Shown here in pieces: positions 35,023 through 44,983 of a stretch of DNA of 64,000 nt. The stretch spans positions 434,001 through 498,000 of the forward strand of contig NZ_SMSK01000001.1 of the NCBI RefSeq assembly GCF_004354985.1, given 5' to 3'. A model generated the notes under the pieces. It was not told the DNA's origin and searched no databases. It saw only the letters and a program-made list of their open reading frames with translations. Each line of letters begins with the position of its first letter. Position 1 is the stretch's first letter. The position numbers were made by a program, and so were the translations under genes. The stretch comes from Segetibacter sp. 3557_3. Its GTDB lineage: Bacteria > Bacteroidota > Bacteroidia > Chitinophagales > Chitinophagaceae.

Positions 35023-36609
35023 TTACTTGTGTATTTCGCTCGAGTAGTGGAACTCGATATCCGGATTGTTGGTCTTTTCGGTATTTAAGAACCATTCGCT
35101 TTGCGCGAGGTAAACCATGTTGCCATCCTTGTCTTCACCAATATTTGCCTGTTTAAACCGGGCAAAATCTTCCAGCTTCTTTTGGTCCTTCGAGGTGAGC
35201 CAACATGCTTTGTAGAAGGGAAGGCTGTTGAATTGAACAGAGGCACCATATTCGTGCAGCAGGCGGTATTGAATGACCTCGAACTGTAGTTCACCCACAC
35301 AGCCGATAATCTTTTTATTGCCACCAAACTGGGTGAAGAGTTGCGCCACGCCTTCATCAGTCAATTGGATCAATCCTTTTTCCAACTGCTTCGTTTTCAT
35401 CGGGTCCTTGTTCACAACCTCCTTAAAAATTTCAGGTGAAAACGTAGGAATACCGGTAAAATAAAACGCTTCGCCCTCTGTTAACGTATCACCTATTTTG
35501 AAGTTGCCCGTATCGAATAGTCCAACAACATCGCCGGGAAAGGCCTCATCCACAACCTCTTTCTCACGGGCAAGGAAAGAATAAGGCGCACTGAAACGCA
35601 CGTCTTTATCGATACGAACGTGGTGAAAATATTTATTGCGCTCAAACTTGCCGCTACAAACCCGAAGGAATGCTATCCTGTCGCGGTGCTTAGGATCGAG
35701 ATTCGCGTGGATTTTAAATATAAAGCCGCTGAACTTGGGTTCGGCTACACTTACGGCGCGTAAACTTGTTTGCCGGTCGCGTGGGGTAGGAGCAATCTCA
35801 ATGAACGTGTCCAACAATTCCTTTACACCGAAGTTGTTTACCGCACTCCCAAAGAATACGGGTGCTATCTTTCCACTCAGGTAATCAGCTTCGTTCAGGT
35901 TTCCGTAAACCCCATCGATCAGTTCTACGTCTTCGCGCAACTGTTCAGCATCTCTTTGGCCAATCTTTTCGTCGAGTATCGCACTTGTAAGGTCGTCGAT
36001 GGACACAACTGTTTCGTCGCTTGCTTTGGTATTTGCAGCAAAAAGCACGAGGCTTTTATTGTGCAGGTTGTAAACACCCTTGAAATCTTTACCGTTATTA
36101 ATCGGCCAGGTCATCGGGTGAAGTGATATGTGTAATTCCTTTTCGATCTCTTCAAGGAGGTCAAACCGATTTTTGCCATCCCGGTCCATTTTATTTACAA
36201 ATACAATAACAGGAGTATCGCGCATACGGCAAACTTCCATCAGCCGACGGGTTTGTTCTTCTACACCATTTACGCTGTCGATCACCAACACGACACTGTC
36301 TACCGCGGTGAGTGTTCGATAGGTATCTTCTGCAAAGTCTTTGTGCCCGGGGGTATCCAGCAGGTTAATCAACATGTCGCGGTACTCGAAGCTCATTACA
36401 GAAGTTGCGACCGAGATACCTCTTTGTCGCTCGATTTCCATAAAATCGCTGGTCGCGTGCTTTTTTATCTTATTGCTTTTGACAGCACCTGCAGTTTGGA
36501 TGGCTCCGCCAAACAAAAGGAACTTTTCGGTAAGGGTTGTTTTACCGGCATCCGGGTGGCTGATAATTGCAAAAGTTTTCCGCCTGTTGATTTCTTTTTC
36601 GTATTTCAT
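35023..36609 (-). CDS. prfC: Peptide chain release factor 3
   Basis: A 528-residue translational GTPase that recycles release factors 1 and 2. The ATG at 36609 gives [20 protein letters not shown], the normal start; a longer frame to 36645 adds twelve atypical residues. GTPase motifs are SHPDAGKT (17-24), DTPGHKDF and [18 protein letters not shown] matches the switch region typical of RF3. The C-terminal domains run through [12 protein letters not shown]. No neighbours share a function; it is convergent with the secreted-protein gene. Confidence 0.97.
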   Translation of the reverse strand: MKYEKEINRRKTFAIISHPDAGKTTLTEKFLLFGGAIQTAGAVKSNKIKKHATSDFMEIERQRGISVATSVMSFEYRDMLINLLDTPGHKDFAEDTYRTLTAVDSVVLVIDSVNGVEEQTRRLMEVCRMRDTPVIVFVNKMDRDGKNRFDLLEEIEKELHISLHPMTWPINNGKDFKGVYNLHNKSLVLFAANTKASDETVVSIDDLTSAILDEKIGQRDAEQLREDVELIDGVYGNLNEADYLSGKIAPVFFGSAVNNFGVKELLDTFIEIAPTPRDRQTSLRAVSVAEPKFSGFIFKIHANLDPKHRDRIAFLRVCSGKFERNKYFHHVRIDKDVRFSAPYSFLAREKEVVDEAFPGDVVGLFDTGNFKIGDTLTEGEAFYFTGIPTFSPEIFKEVVNKDPMKTKQLEKGLIQLTDEGVAQLFTQFGGNKKIIGCVGELQFEVIQYRLLHEYGASVQFNSLPFYKACWLTSKDQKKLEDFARFKQANIGEDKDGNMVYLAQSEWFLNTEKTNNPDIEFHYSSEIHK

Positions 36610-36922
36610 TTGAGTGTGCAAAGGTAAAAGCAAATGGGGTTCCAAAGTTGTAACGACTTTCTAAACCTTGTGGCCCTTTAGCGCCGCATGAATTATTGCA
36701 AGCGTGTTGAAGGTCAACATCGTTTTGGCTCCACATCTCCTGGTTTGCAGCAGGCACAATAATTACGACTGATTGTGGGATCGTTAACAATAGAACGACT
36801 CAAACACTTGTATGCAATTGACCATATCGGGGTATTCAACTGCTTTGTATAGCACATGGTATTTTGTTAAGGAGATGCGCATGGTGCAGCCCTGATATGG
36901 AAACCTGACTAAGAAAACAGGA
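36610..36922. other. Intergenic region
   Basis: About 310 bases upstream of prfC and downstream of the methyltransferase gene, both leftward. It presumably holds the prfC promoter, but no clear element was identified and no gene-like frame is present. Confidence 0.4.
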
Positions 36923-37666
36923 TTAATTACGTGATCTTTTCTGGTAAACCAGGAAGTGTTGAATAGGGAGGAAGTCGCCCTTGTAGGCTAACTGAAAACC
37001 ATTTGCTCCAAGTTCCTTGTCCAATTGCGCCACGCTGGTTTTATGAAGTGCTTTTATTGGTATCGACCTGTCTTCGCCCCGGTATTCTATAAGTAGGAGC
37101 TTGCCGTTAGAGGTAAGCGCGTTTGAAATTGATTGCAGTACTTCAGCTGGAAATTCCAGTTCATGATAGACATCAACCATTATGGCCAGGTCGAGGCTAT
37201 TGGCAGGCAGGTTTGTAACCGTCGTACTTCCTTTTACGATTTTTACATTGTTGCTCTTGCGCTTGCTGCTGGTTTCGCTGAGATACCTGATCATCTCATC
37301 CTGGATCTCCACGGCGTAAACCAATCCGGCGGGTACCCTTTCCGCCATCTTAAACGTGTAGTATCCCGTTCCTGCCCCGATGTCCGCGACATTTGTGTTG
37401 GGCAGCAATTTCATGCTATCGATTGCCATTAAAGTATTTTCCTCCGCCTGCCGCTCATCACGCTCGAGCCAGGCTGCACCTGAAGCACCCATAACATGTG
37501 CTATTTCGCGGCCAAAATAAAACTTACCTATTCCATCCGGTGAGCCACTACGGTAAGTATAACCCGTATCAGCAAGTGTTTTAGAAGCAGGGATTTGCGA
37601 GGGAGTACCACAATTAAACAGAACAGGGGACATTAAAAATATAAGTACGCTTATATAGAGTTGCAT
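36923..37666 (-). CDS. Class I SAM-dependent methyltransferase-like lipoprotein
   Basis: A 247-residue protein with the Rossmann methyltransferase motifs: motif I VADIGAGTGYYTFKMAER (about 94-111), an acidic loop VYAVEIQDEM, and LDLAIMVDVYHEL. Before it is a hydrophobic signal, MQLYISVLIFLMSPVLFNC, ending in a lipobox-like sequence with Cys19, which would place it in the envelope. SAM is cytoplasmic, so an exported methyltransferase fold is odd. Such lipoprotein-type methyltransferase homologues do occur in Bacteroidota, but the substrate is unknown and catalysis outside the cytoplasm is unproven. The start is the first ATG and gives the signal directly. Confidence 0.85.
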   Translation of the reverse strand: MQLYISVLIFLMSPVLFNCGTPSQIPASKTLADTGYTYRSGSPDGIGKFYFGREIAHVMGASGAAWLERDERQAEENTLMAIDSMKLLPNTNVADIGAGTGYYTFKMAERVPAGLVYAVEIQDEMIRYLSETSSKRKSNNVKIVKGSTTVTNLPANSLDLAIMVDVYHELEFPAEVLQSISNALTSNGKLLLIEYRGEDRSIPIKALHKTSVAQLDKELGANGFQLAYKGDFLPIQHFLVYQKRSRN

Positions 37667-37822
37667 ACAGTTACAACAAAAAAAGTCCCGGGTTGGTTGT
37701 ATGACCAGGTAAGTTGTTAAGGCGACAGCAATAACCTTAATTGAACAGGCAGGCTGATTTGGTACTCAAATGTTGCTTTTGATACCAGTCCTCTCATTTA
37801 AGACAACGTCTGTTGCAACCGG

Positions 37823-37834
37823 CCGGCGCGCCGG
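37823..37834. repeat. GC-rich perfect palindrome
   Basis: CCGGCGCGCCGG is a 12-base perfect palindrome within a GC-rich island (about 37818-37839) in otherwise AT-richer intergenic sequence downstream of the unknown gene ending at 37887. It could form a stem or bind a protein; nothing further is evident. Confidence 0.4.
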
Positions 37835-37886
37835 TCTGCCAGTGATATTTTCGATAAGTGACTCGGGGCGAATTTGCACCTATGGC

Positions 37887-38231
37887 TTAGGCCACCGCAG
37901 GCTCTTTGGCAAGGGCGTTGATCGCAGTGTTGGCGATGACGTTCAGTACCCCTACACCGAACTGTTCCGCCCTTATCTGCGCAAGTCCTGCTCGCTTGAG
38001 TGCAGTCATTTTAACCAATTCCTTATCACTGTTGATGAGCCATTCAAATTCGGCTGTTTTTAAATCACCCTGGTTAAGTAATGCCATCCATCTAACCAGG
38101 TCATCCTTAATGGTTAAAAGCATCTTCCTGCCATCTTCGATAGCTTCTTGTTTATACTTGGTGACCATTGCCTGGGCCAGCGTGGCAATTTCCAGTTCCA
38201 TTTCTTTTAATATTGGGGTGTAATTAGCCAT
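37887..38231 (-). CDS. Small soluble protein of unknown function
   Basis: A 114-residue protein, MANYTPILKEMELEIATLAQ onward. It is helix-rich and charged, lacks a signal peptide, and ends in a more hydrophobic segment (VLNVIANTAINALAKE). An opposite-strand frame of 105 codons over the same region looks like an artefact. It is 71 bases downstream of the lipoprotein gene 38303-38713 in the same direction, so the two may form an operon. No family recognised. Confidence 0.6.
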   Translation of the reverse strand: MANYTPILKEMELEIATLAQAMVTKYKQEAIEDGRKMLLTIKDDLVRWMALLNQGDLKTAEFEWLINSDKELVKMTALKRAGLAQIRAEQFGVGVLNVIANTAINALAKEPAVA

Positions 38232-38302
38232 ACCTGAGTTTATTAAAGAGGGTAATAGAAGTACTAGTGAGCTGTCTTAATTAATTGTTATGTGGCTTAC
38301 AA

Positions 38303-38713
38303 CTACGTTTTACGTTTTTTACTTTCGAGATCTGCGATGTTATTTAACAGCAATTCAATTTGGGTAGAAGCCTGGGTCGCCATCTCGGGGGAAAGTTGAT
38401 TGCCTGATTTCCAGGTGTCCAGCAAGTCGAAAAGGTTACCTTTCCCAGTCATCACCTGGTTCCACATGGCTACTGTGCTGCTGTTGCCCTTGCGCATTTT
38501 CTCGTTTTCAGCAGCACGTATTACAGATGCTTTTAATGCATCAATTTCGGCAGCATGCATAGCATAGGGTTCGTTTGACTTCTTAATAAGTGCAACCGCT
38601 ATCTCCTTGATGGCAATATCATCATTGTAAGCCGACGCACTGTATTTCAGGCCGGCACAGCTAACAAGCAAACCAATTGTAAAGACGAGCAAAAGGTGCC
38701 TCAACGTTTTCAT
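38303..38713 (-). CDS. Small helical lipoprotein of unknown function
   Basis: A 136-residue protein with a clear lipoprotein signal, MKTLRHLLLVFTIGLLVSC (lipobox LVSC, Cys19). The mature part is helical and charged (ALIKKSNEPYAMHAAEIDAL, then QIELLLNNIADLESKKRKT). It may be a partner of the downstream 114-residue protein. No family recognised. Confidence 0.7.
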   Translation of the reverse strand: MKTLRHLLLVFTIGLLVSCAGLKYSASAYNDDIAIKEIAVALIKKSNEPYAMHAAEIDALKASVIRAAENEKMRKGNSSTVAMWNQVMTGKGNLFDLLDTWKSGNQLSPEMATQASTQIELLLNNIADLESKKRKT

Positions 38714-38995
38714 ATTGTAGGATGCATACTCTTGACCGTTTTCTGCCTGGCGGGCCTACTTTTAAGGATTTCAGCAAATTCCTGCCATGATCATTCATTG
38801 TACATGGCAGCGCTAAAATGAAAAAGAGTTTTCACACTTGCAAGTGTTCCGAAAAAAATATCACTACGGTTGTGGATATAACCCGCGGAGTACCTGTTGT
38901 TTGTGGTAATTACAACGGCTGGCCCCGCGTATGTTCTAAGGGAACAAATGCCAGAGCAGGGAAGGGTTAGCTAAACGTGTTACTCAGATTGGGGA

Positions 38996-39931
38996 TCAGG
39001 CGTTACCGGATAGTTGTTCCAGGGACTGGATAATACGATTGTAAGTCTCCTCCTGGCTAAGCTGCTCCGGCTTAAACGGTTCGCCGATCAGCACTTCATA
39101 TAGTTCAATATACCTGCGGCTGATGGTTTGCACCCATGGCTCGGTCATTTCAGGCACTTGCTGACCGTCTTTGCCCATAAAATTATTTGCAATCAGCCAT
39201 TCTCTTACAAACTCTTTACTGAGTTGCTTTTGAGGTTCGCCCGCAGCGAGCCTGCCTTCAAATCCATCGGCATAGAAGTACCTGGACGAGTCAGGGGTAT
39301 GTATTTCGTCCATGAGGTATATGGTATCACCTATTTTTCCAAATTCATATTTTGTATCAACAAGTATAAGTCCGCGTTCTTTGGCCAACTGTCTTCCGCG
39401 TGTAAACAACTCCAGCGCATATGCTTCGAGCTGTGCGTACTCCTGGGCCGAGGCTAAACCTTTGGCGATAATCTCGTTTTTGCTGATGTCTTCATCGTGA
39501 CCAACGTCGGCCTTGGTACTTGGTGTAATAATCGGTTGCGCGAAAAAGTCGTTTTCCCGCATACCGTCTTCCATGGCAACCCCACATAAACTTCTTTTAC
39601 CGGAGCTATAGGTACGCCAGGCATGACCGGTGAGGTTGCCGCGGACAACCATTTCAATTTTAAATGGATCACATCTTTTCCCTACCGCAGTATTCGGTGC
39701 GGGTGTATCCAGGAGCCAGTTTGGACAAATGTCGCGGGTTCGTTCGAGCATATACGTTGCAACCTGGTTTAGCACCTGGCCCTTAAAGGGTATTGGCCTG
39801 GGAAGAATAACATCAAATGCCGAGATCCGGTCGCTGGCGACCATCACCAGGATGTTGTTTTCCAGGTAATATACGTCGCGTACTTTGCCGCTATAGAAAC
39901 GCTGCTGACCGGGAAATGTAAAAGAAGACAT
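38996..39931 (-). CDS. purC: Phosphoribosylaminoimidazole-succinocarboxamide synthase (SAICAR synthetase)
   Basis: A 311-residue enzyme of purine synthesis that joins aspartate to CAIR using ATP. Family blocks are [11 protein letters not shown] (14-24), [34 protein letters not shown], and VDTKYEFGK with [11 protein letters not shown] near residues 196-221. The length is that of the longer bacterial/fungal-type form. It stands alone with no other pur genes nearby. A short repeated sequence (CCAGAGCAGGG) lies on each side, near 38952 and 39984; its significance is unclear. Confidence 0.97.
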   Translation of the reverse strand: MSSFTFPGQQRFYSGKVRDVYYLENNILVMVASDRISAFDVILPRPIPFKGQVLNQVATYMLERTRDICPNWLLDTPAPNTAVGKRCDPFKIEMVVRGNLTGHAWRTYSSGKRSLCGVAMEDGMRENDFFAQPIITPSTKADVGHDEDISKNEIIAKGLASAQEYAQLEAYALELFTRGRQLAKERGLILVDTKYEFGKIGDTIYLMDEIHTPDSSRYFYADGFEGRLAAGEPQKQLSKEFVREWLIANNFMGKDGQQVPEMTEPWVQTISRRYIELYEVLIGEPFKPEQLSQEETYNRIIQSLEQLSGNA

Positions 39932-40289
39932 GCGATGGATTTTTAAAAAGAAAGCAAATAAAGTTGAAAGTTTCGAGGTTAATACCAGAGCAGGGGATTT
40001 ATTGAAGAGCGCACCCGAAATTTATTGCTGCTTCTTCCATGTTCCAAAAATTGCAATGACTATTTGCATGCTCTACCCACGAATTTTTCTGAAGCATAAT
40101 AACAAGAATAATGAAGGGACAGCTAGTGCAGATACAGGCTTGAGTGCCTTCATCTTCGAGGTGCAATTGATTTTAAATACAGGTGTTAGGGCCCGGTAAC
40201 AGGGGTTGTATTATTCCACCTTAAATATATTTTCAGGTAAATTTAACATTGCCTATTTTGTTCACTCAAACAACCCAAAAACAGCCATT
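39932..40289. other. Divergent intergenic region purC / TonB receptor
   Basis: About 360 bases that should hold both promoters. The plus strand has an AT-rich run with CCTATTTTGTTC shortly before the receptor start; its -7 element is one base short of TAnnTTTG. No gene-like frame. Confidence 0.4.
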
Positions 40290-43175
40290 ATGAAAAACAG
40301 TTACAGTTATTTAGCGCTACTCGTAGCACTTCTGTTTTCCCTTCAAACAATTGCTCAAAGCACCACGGTCAACGGCTCTGTTAAAAGCAGCCGCACAAAC
40401 GAGCCCCTGACAGGTGTAACAATCCTGGTAAAAGGAACAGGGCAGGGCACCTCTTCTGACGAAAAGGGAAATTTCAAAATAACCACTGCTGCGAAATTGC
40501 CGTTGACAATAACCGTTTCATACGTGGGCTATGCCTCGCAAGACATAGTAGTAAGCAGCTCATCACAAACGATTGATGTTTCGCTGGACGTTGCCGGACT
40601 TGCGCAGGAAGTAACTGTCTCTGCTTCCAGAACTCCCGAACGCATCCTCGAATCACCAGTCTCCATCGAACGGGTAAACGCCGCAGCCATACGCAATTCG
40701 CCAGCTTCGACTTATTACGATGTAATTGGCAACCTGAAAGGGGTTGACCTCGTTACCGCAAGTCTCTTGTTTAAAACACCGAGTACACGCGGGTTTAATA
40801 CCAGCGGAAACCTGAGGTTAAACCAGCTTGTTGATGGAATGGACAACCAGGCGCCTGGTTTGAACTTCGCAGTGGGTACACTTTCGGGCGTAACCGAGCT
40901 TGACGTTGAAAGCCTTGAGCTACTCAGCGGCGCTTCTTCAGCATTGTACGGCCCCGGCGGGATGAACGGAACCCTTCTTATCAACAGCAAAAATCCCTTC
41001 AAATACCAGGGTTTAAGCTTCCAGGTTAAACAAGGTGTACTTCATGTAGATAACTACCAACGCCGACCTTCACCTTTTTACGACTGGACGCTTCGTTGGG
41101 CAAAACAAGTTTCTGACAAGTTTGCCTTTAAAGTGGGCGGGAGCTTAACACAAACAAAAGACTGGGTAGGCAACGACTATAGAAACTACCTGACCGGGGC
41201 CGACAGATCAGTAGGTACGCTTAAAGAGGGCGACCGAAACAGCGATCCTAATTATGATGGGGTGAACGTTTATGGCGACGAGACGACAGCAAACCTCCAA
41301 CCAGCCTTACAAAATCTACCAACAACAACCCCGGTTCTTGGTGTTGTGCCCTTACCCGGTAATAATGTTCCTATACCCACAGCAGCAGCTCTTGCAGCAT
41401 TTACCGGCGGACGTTTGGATGTATCCCGGACTGGTTACAAAGAGTCAGATGTGGTAGACCCAACTACCTTAAACGTAAAACTGCATGCGGCACTTCATTA
41501 TAAAATAACCCCGGGTATAGAGGCTTCGCTTGTCGGCTATTTCGGATACGGAAGTACCGTTTATACCGGTAGCGACCGCTATTCGTTGAAGGGGGTAAAA
41601 ATTGGGCAGTACAAGCTGGAAGTAACAAACAAAAACTGGTTTGTAAGAGCCTATACTACCCAGGAGGATGCAGGAGAGTCTTTTAACGCTACCGTAACTA
41701 CCCGTTTATTCAATGAAGCATGGAAACCAAGTGCAACAGCCTGGTATCCTCAATTCATACAAGGTCTTGCAGCGGGAGCGGCACAAGCGTATGGACAGGC
41801 ACTTGGCGCGGCATATGCTGCCGCTTTGGGGCGTGGCGAGTCACCAACCCAAGCGCTGGCCTCTGCGCAAGCCGCTGCACCAGCAGGGGTAACCGCAAAC
41901 CGAAGTGCTATTCTTGCAGCTGCCCGGACCAATGCTGACCAGGGCATGCCAGTGCCCGGTACACAACAATTCAAAGACATATTAAAAGCAGTTAGCTCCA
42001 AACCGATTTCGCAAGGTGGAGGTCTCTTCCTGGATAAATCAAGCCTCTATATGACCGAGGGCCAATATAACCTGACGGATGCGGTAAAATCTGCAGAAGT
42101 ACTGGTGGGCGCAGATTACAAACAATACGTTCTTAACTCCGAAGGAACCCTGTTTGCAGATACAGCGGGTCGCATAAGGATCAACGAAGTGGGCGCATAC
42201 GCACAGGTGTCCAAGAGGATCCTGAACGAGCGGATGAAGCTTTCAGCATCTGGCCGCTACGACAAACAGAGCAACTTTAAGGGTCGGTTTACCCCACGTT
42301 TCTCTGCGGTAATTACTGCTGCAAAGGACCACAATGTTCGCCTTTCGTACCAAACCGCATATCGTTTTCCGTCTACCCAAAACCAATGGATCAACCTGGT
42401 GGTTGCCGGAGGTGTTCGGTTGATAGGTGGAGTACCCCAGTTGAAAGAGTTCTATAATTTCGCCGGCAACCCGGTTTACACGCTGGAAAGTTTTTCGCGT
42501 TTTTCCGTTACCCGCAACGCTGCCGACCTGCAGGTGCAGCAGTTCCCGGAGTACAAACCTGAGTCTGCTCAATCGTATGAAGTGGGGTATAAGGGCCTGA
42601 TCAGGAATAAGCTGCTGATAGACGTGTACGCCTACCGTACCAAGTATGAAAACTTTCTTGGAAGAATAGCAGTGGCCCAGTCGAAGGATGGTACTGTACC
42701 AGGACTTAGTACACCAAACCTGTTCTCTGTTTCAGTAAACAGCACATCCAAGGTGAACACCCAGGGTTGGGGAGCATCAGTGGAGTATCTTCTTCCCCGC
42801 AACTTTACGATTAACGCCAACCTGTATTCCGACGAAATCAAAAATGTACCCACTGGGTTCATTGCCTACTACAATGCGCCAAAATACCGCTCGAACATTA
42901 GTTTTGGCAACACGGGTATGTTTGCGCAAAAACGTGTAGGCTTTAATGTTACCTGGCGCTACCAGGACGGGGTGAATTTCCAGGGTGATTTTGGTTCAGG
43001 TTATGTGCCTGCATTTATGACTTTTGATGGACAGGTTAGTTATAAGTTCCCGCAAACAAAGTCAATTGTTAAGCTTGGCGCCACAAACCTGTTTAACCAG
43101 TATTACAGAAATGCTTTCGGCAACCCCGAAATTGGCGGTCTTTATTACCTGAGTTTTGGATACAATATTTTCTAA
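40290..43175 (+). CDS. TonB-dependent outer-membrane receptor with carboxypeptidase-regulatory-like domain
   Basis: A 961-residue receptor. The ATG at 40290 yields the signal peptide MKNSYSYLALLVALLFSLQT with cleavage near Ala22-Gln23; a longer frame to 40206 is less likely. The N-terminal regulatory-like domain (about 27-105, GSVKSSRTNEPLTGVTILVK) precedes a plug domain (about 115-235, TPERILESPVSIERV, GASSALYGPGGMNGTL) and a 22-strand barrel that ends in aromatic residues (YYLSFGYNIF). An Ala/Gln-rich insert lies at about residues 490-550. There is no adjacent SusD-like lipoprotein, so it is not a SusC/D pair. Substrate unknown. Confidence 0.92.
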   Translation: MKNSYSYLALLVALLFSLQTIAQSTTVNGSVKSSRTNEPLTGVTILVKGTGQGTSSDEKGNFKITTAAKLPLTITVSYVGYASQDIVVSSSSQTIDVSLDVAGLAQEVTVSASRTPERILESPVSIERVNAAAIRNSPASTYYDVIGNLKGVDLVTASLLFKTPSTRGFNTSGNLRLNQLVDGMDNQAPGLNFAVGTLSGVTELDVESLELLSGASSALYGPGGMNGTLLINSKNPFKYQGLSFQVKQGVLHVDNYQRRPSPFYDWTLRWAKQVSDKFAFKVGGSLTQTKDWVGNDYRNYLTGADRSVGTLKEGDRNSDPNYDGVNVYGDETTANLQPALQNLPTTTPVLGVVPLPGNNVPIPTAAALAAFTGGRLDVSRTGYKESDVVDPTTLNVKLHAALHYKITPGIEASLVGYFGYGSTVYTGSDRYSLKGVKIGQYKLEVTNKNWFVRAYTTQEDAGESFNATVTTRLFNEAWKPSATAWYPQFIQGLAAGAAQAYGQALGAAYAAALGRGESPTQALASAQAAAPAGVTANRSAILAAARTNADQGMPVPGTQQFKDILKAVSSKPISQGGGLFLDKSSLYMTEGQYNLTDAVKSAEVLVGADYKQYVLNSEGTLFADTAGRIRINEVGAYAQVSKRILNERMKLSASGRYDKQSNFKGRFTPRFSAVITAAKDHNVRLSYQTAYRFPSTQNQWINLVVAGGVRLIGGVPQLKEFYNFAGNPVYTLESFSRFSVTRNAADLQVQQFPEYKPESAQSYEVGYKGLIRNKLLIDVYAYRTKYENFLGRIAVAQSKDGTVPGLSTPNLFSVSVNSTSKVNTQGWGASVEYLLPRNFTINANLYSDEIKNVPTGFIAYYNAPKYRSNISFGNTGMFAQKRVGFNVTWRYQDGVNFQGDFGSGYVPAFMTFDGQVSYKFPQTKSIVKLGATNLFNQYYRNAFGNPEIGGLYYLSFGYNIF

Positions 43176-43239
43176 AGCAAAATGCCATGCTAACAACTAT
43201 GTAAAACAGGGTTTTCAAGTTTTTGAGATTTTTGGTTGA

Positions 43240-43273
43240 TTTGGGTTTTGTAAATCATAAACGTATATTTTTG
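43240..43273 (+). promoter_or_regulatory. Probable promoter of pdhB
   Basis: TTTG at 43240-43243 and TATTTTTG (TAnnTTTG) at 43266-43273, spaced by 22 bases, match the Bacteroidota housekeeping promoter. Transcription would start about 43280, giving a leader of about 50 bases before the ATG at 43330. Confidence 0.55.
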
Positions 43274-43329
43274 CGCCTGTTTCTGCCAGCCGGCACTCAC
43301 TTGCAAAACTGAAAATTCCAAATAATAAT

Positions 43330-44313
43330 ATGCGACAAATTGCTTTCAGAGAGGCGCTTCGTGAAGCCATGAACGAGGAAATGAGAAAGGACGACAGGGT
43401 ATTTTTGATGGGGGAGGAAGTGGCTGAATACAATGGAGCTTATAAGGTAAGCCAGGGTATGTTGGCGGAGTTCGGTCCAAAAAGGGTGATTGATACGCCA
43501 ATTGCAGAATTGGGATTTACAGCTATTGCGGTTGGGGCCGCACAAAACGGTCTTCGTCCTATCGTTGAATATATGACGTGGAACTTTGCGGTGCTTGCTC
43601 TTGACCAGATTTTGAATACTGCGAGCAAGATGCTTGCAATGAGTGGTGGCCAGGTAGGCTGCCCCATTGTATTTCGCGGTGCAAATGGTAGCGCTGGTCA
43701 GTTGGGTGCACAACACTCTACCGCTTTCGAAAGCCTTTATGCAAATATTCCTGGTCTGAAAGTAATCTCTGTTTCCAACCCGTACGATGCAAAGGGACTT
43801 TTAAAAAGTGCCATTATCGATAACGACCCTGTAGTGTTTATGGAAAGCGAGGTAATGTATGGTGAGAAGGGTGAGGTGCCTGAGGAGGAATATTACATAC
43901 CCATTGGTAAAGCAGATATAAAAAGGCCAGGCACAGATGTAACCATTGTATCGTTTAATAAGATGATGAAGGTTGCACTTGGTGCGGCAGAGGAGTTGCA
44001 GAAAGAAGGAATCAGCGCTGAGGTTATTGACCTTAGGACGATTCGTCCACTTGATTGGCAGACGATAGTTGAAAGTGTGAAAAAGACAAATCGTTTGGTG
44101 ATTGTTGAAGAGCAATGGCCATTTGCCTCCGTTAGTTCAGAGATAACCTACCGCATACAAAAAGAAGCATTTGACTATCTTGATGCCCCGATACGCCGGA
44201 TCACGAGTGCAGATGCTCCAATGCACTATGCGCCGAATCTTGTACTTGGTTACCTGCCTGACGTACCACGCACCGTTAAGCTCGTTAAAGAAGTTATGTA
44301 CCTGAAAAAATAA
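43330..44313 (+). CDS. pdhB: Pyruvate dehydrogenase E1 component, beta subunit
   Basis: A 327-residue transketolase-like subunit of the 2-oxo acid dehydrogenase complex. It begins MRQIAFREALREAMNEEMRK and carries LMGEEVAEYNGAYKVSQGM, DTPIAELGFTAIAVGAAQNG, and the C-terminal transketolase domain with GADITIV-type (RPGTDVTIVSFNKM) and VEEQWPFAS segments. It needs an alpha subunit, which is not in this window, so the genes are split here. A strong terminator follows at 44336-44365. Paralogues acting on branched-chain substrates are similar, but pyruvate is favoured by the close match. Confidence 0.93.
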   Translation: MRQIAFREALREAMNEEMRKDDRVFLMGEEVAEYNGAYKVSQGMLAEFGPKRVIDTPIAELGFTAIAVGAAQNGLRPIVEYMTWNFAVLALDQILNTASKMLAMSGGQVGCPIVFRGANGSAGQLGAQHSTAFESLYANIPGLKVISVSNPYDAKGLLKSAIIDNDPVVFMESEVMYGEKGEVPEEEYYIPIGKADIKRPGTDVTIVSFNKMMKVALGAAEELQKEGISAEVIDLRTIRPLDWQTIVESVKKTNRLVIVEEQWPFASVSSEITYRIQKEAFDYLDAPIRRITSADAPMHYAPNLVLGYLPDVPRTVKLVKEVMYLKK

Positions 44314-44335
44314 TTAGCTTGTAATAGCTTACCTG

Positions 44336-44365
44336 ATCCCGGCCTGGAGCCGGGATTTTTGTTTT
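44336..44365 (+). terminator. Rho-independent terminator after pdhB
   Basis: ATCCCGGC (44336-44343), loop CTGGA, GCCGGGAT (44349-44356), followed by TTTTGTTTT. The stem is perfect with eight pairs and a T-run, 23 bases after the pdhB stop. Confidence 0.9.
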
Positions 44366-44553
44366 CTGACATTTTAGGGAAACTGGTTATCCAAACATAA
44401 CAATCGCGATCCTTTCAGGTAGCAGTTCATGCCCGAACCCTATCAACAACCACTAGCGAGTCAGGGCCCCCAAAAGCTCAACCGCTGAGGGTATAAAACA
44501 AACATTGCAAGTTTCGCCAAGTCCCGCTGATGTATGCCGGGCAATCTGCCGGA

Positions 44554-44763
44554 TTAACTTACCTCGTCCTTGCTTTTACGTGCAGGAGTTTTAATGATCC
44601 AGATAAAAAACGCGATCCCTTCCAGAATCATTGCGATACCGGCCAGGATACTAAAGGTGGTAGCGGTTTTGCCTTTTGTAAGGGTGCTAATGATTACCAG
44701 CGCAATTATCAGTATAATCAGGAAGAGCTGGGTTTTGAAAACGGATAAATATCGGCGTAGCAT
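44554..44763 (-). CDS. Small two-helix membrane protein
   Basis: From the ATG at 44763 a 69-residue protein starts MLRRYLSVFKTQLFLIILII and has two hydrophobic segments (about 13-29 and 39-58), a short loop between (TLTKGKTATT) and a charged C-terminus (ARKSKDEVS). The longer frame to 44781 adds six residues. The opposite-strand frames over the same bases are likely shadows. No family recognised. Confidence 0.6.
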   Translation of the reverse strand: MLRRYLSVFKTQLFLIILIIALVIISTLTKGKTATTFSILAGIAMILEGIAFFIWIIKTPARKSKDEVS

Positions 44764-44983
44764 AGTTATAACCGGACGCAAATGTTACGCCAGTAGTTTT
44801 TTATAGCGATCTGTGAAACAATAATATTCTATAACAATTTTAAAGGTATGAATTAGTTGACCTCAACTTGATTCTATCAATTTCCTGAGAAAACTTTTAC
44901 CCGCAGCAGACATCTCTGGCGCGGGAGCCGGTTAAGTTTATATGCGTGATTTAGCCCTAACTTAGCAGCCCTAAATATTTGCA

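Noticed and set aside
36700-36740. TCAACATCGTT shared with the region near copy C
   Set aside because: Only 11 bases match and the flanks differ; too weak for a fourth copy of the dispersed motif.
37850-37890. tRNA-like sequence (CGGGGCGAATTTGCACC)
   Set aside because: The bases only resemble a reverse T-arm; no stem pairing or anticodon arm could be found.
37906-38223. 105-codon frame opposite the 114-residue gene
   Set aside because: The minus-strand product has a normal soluble helical composition, while this one looks like a shadow.
21852-44432. An 18-of-21 match between 21852-21872 and 44412-44432
   Set aside because: Matches of this quality are expected by chance between two non-coding stretches in 64 kb.
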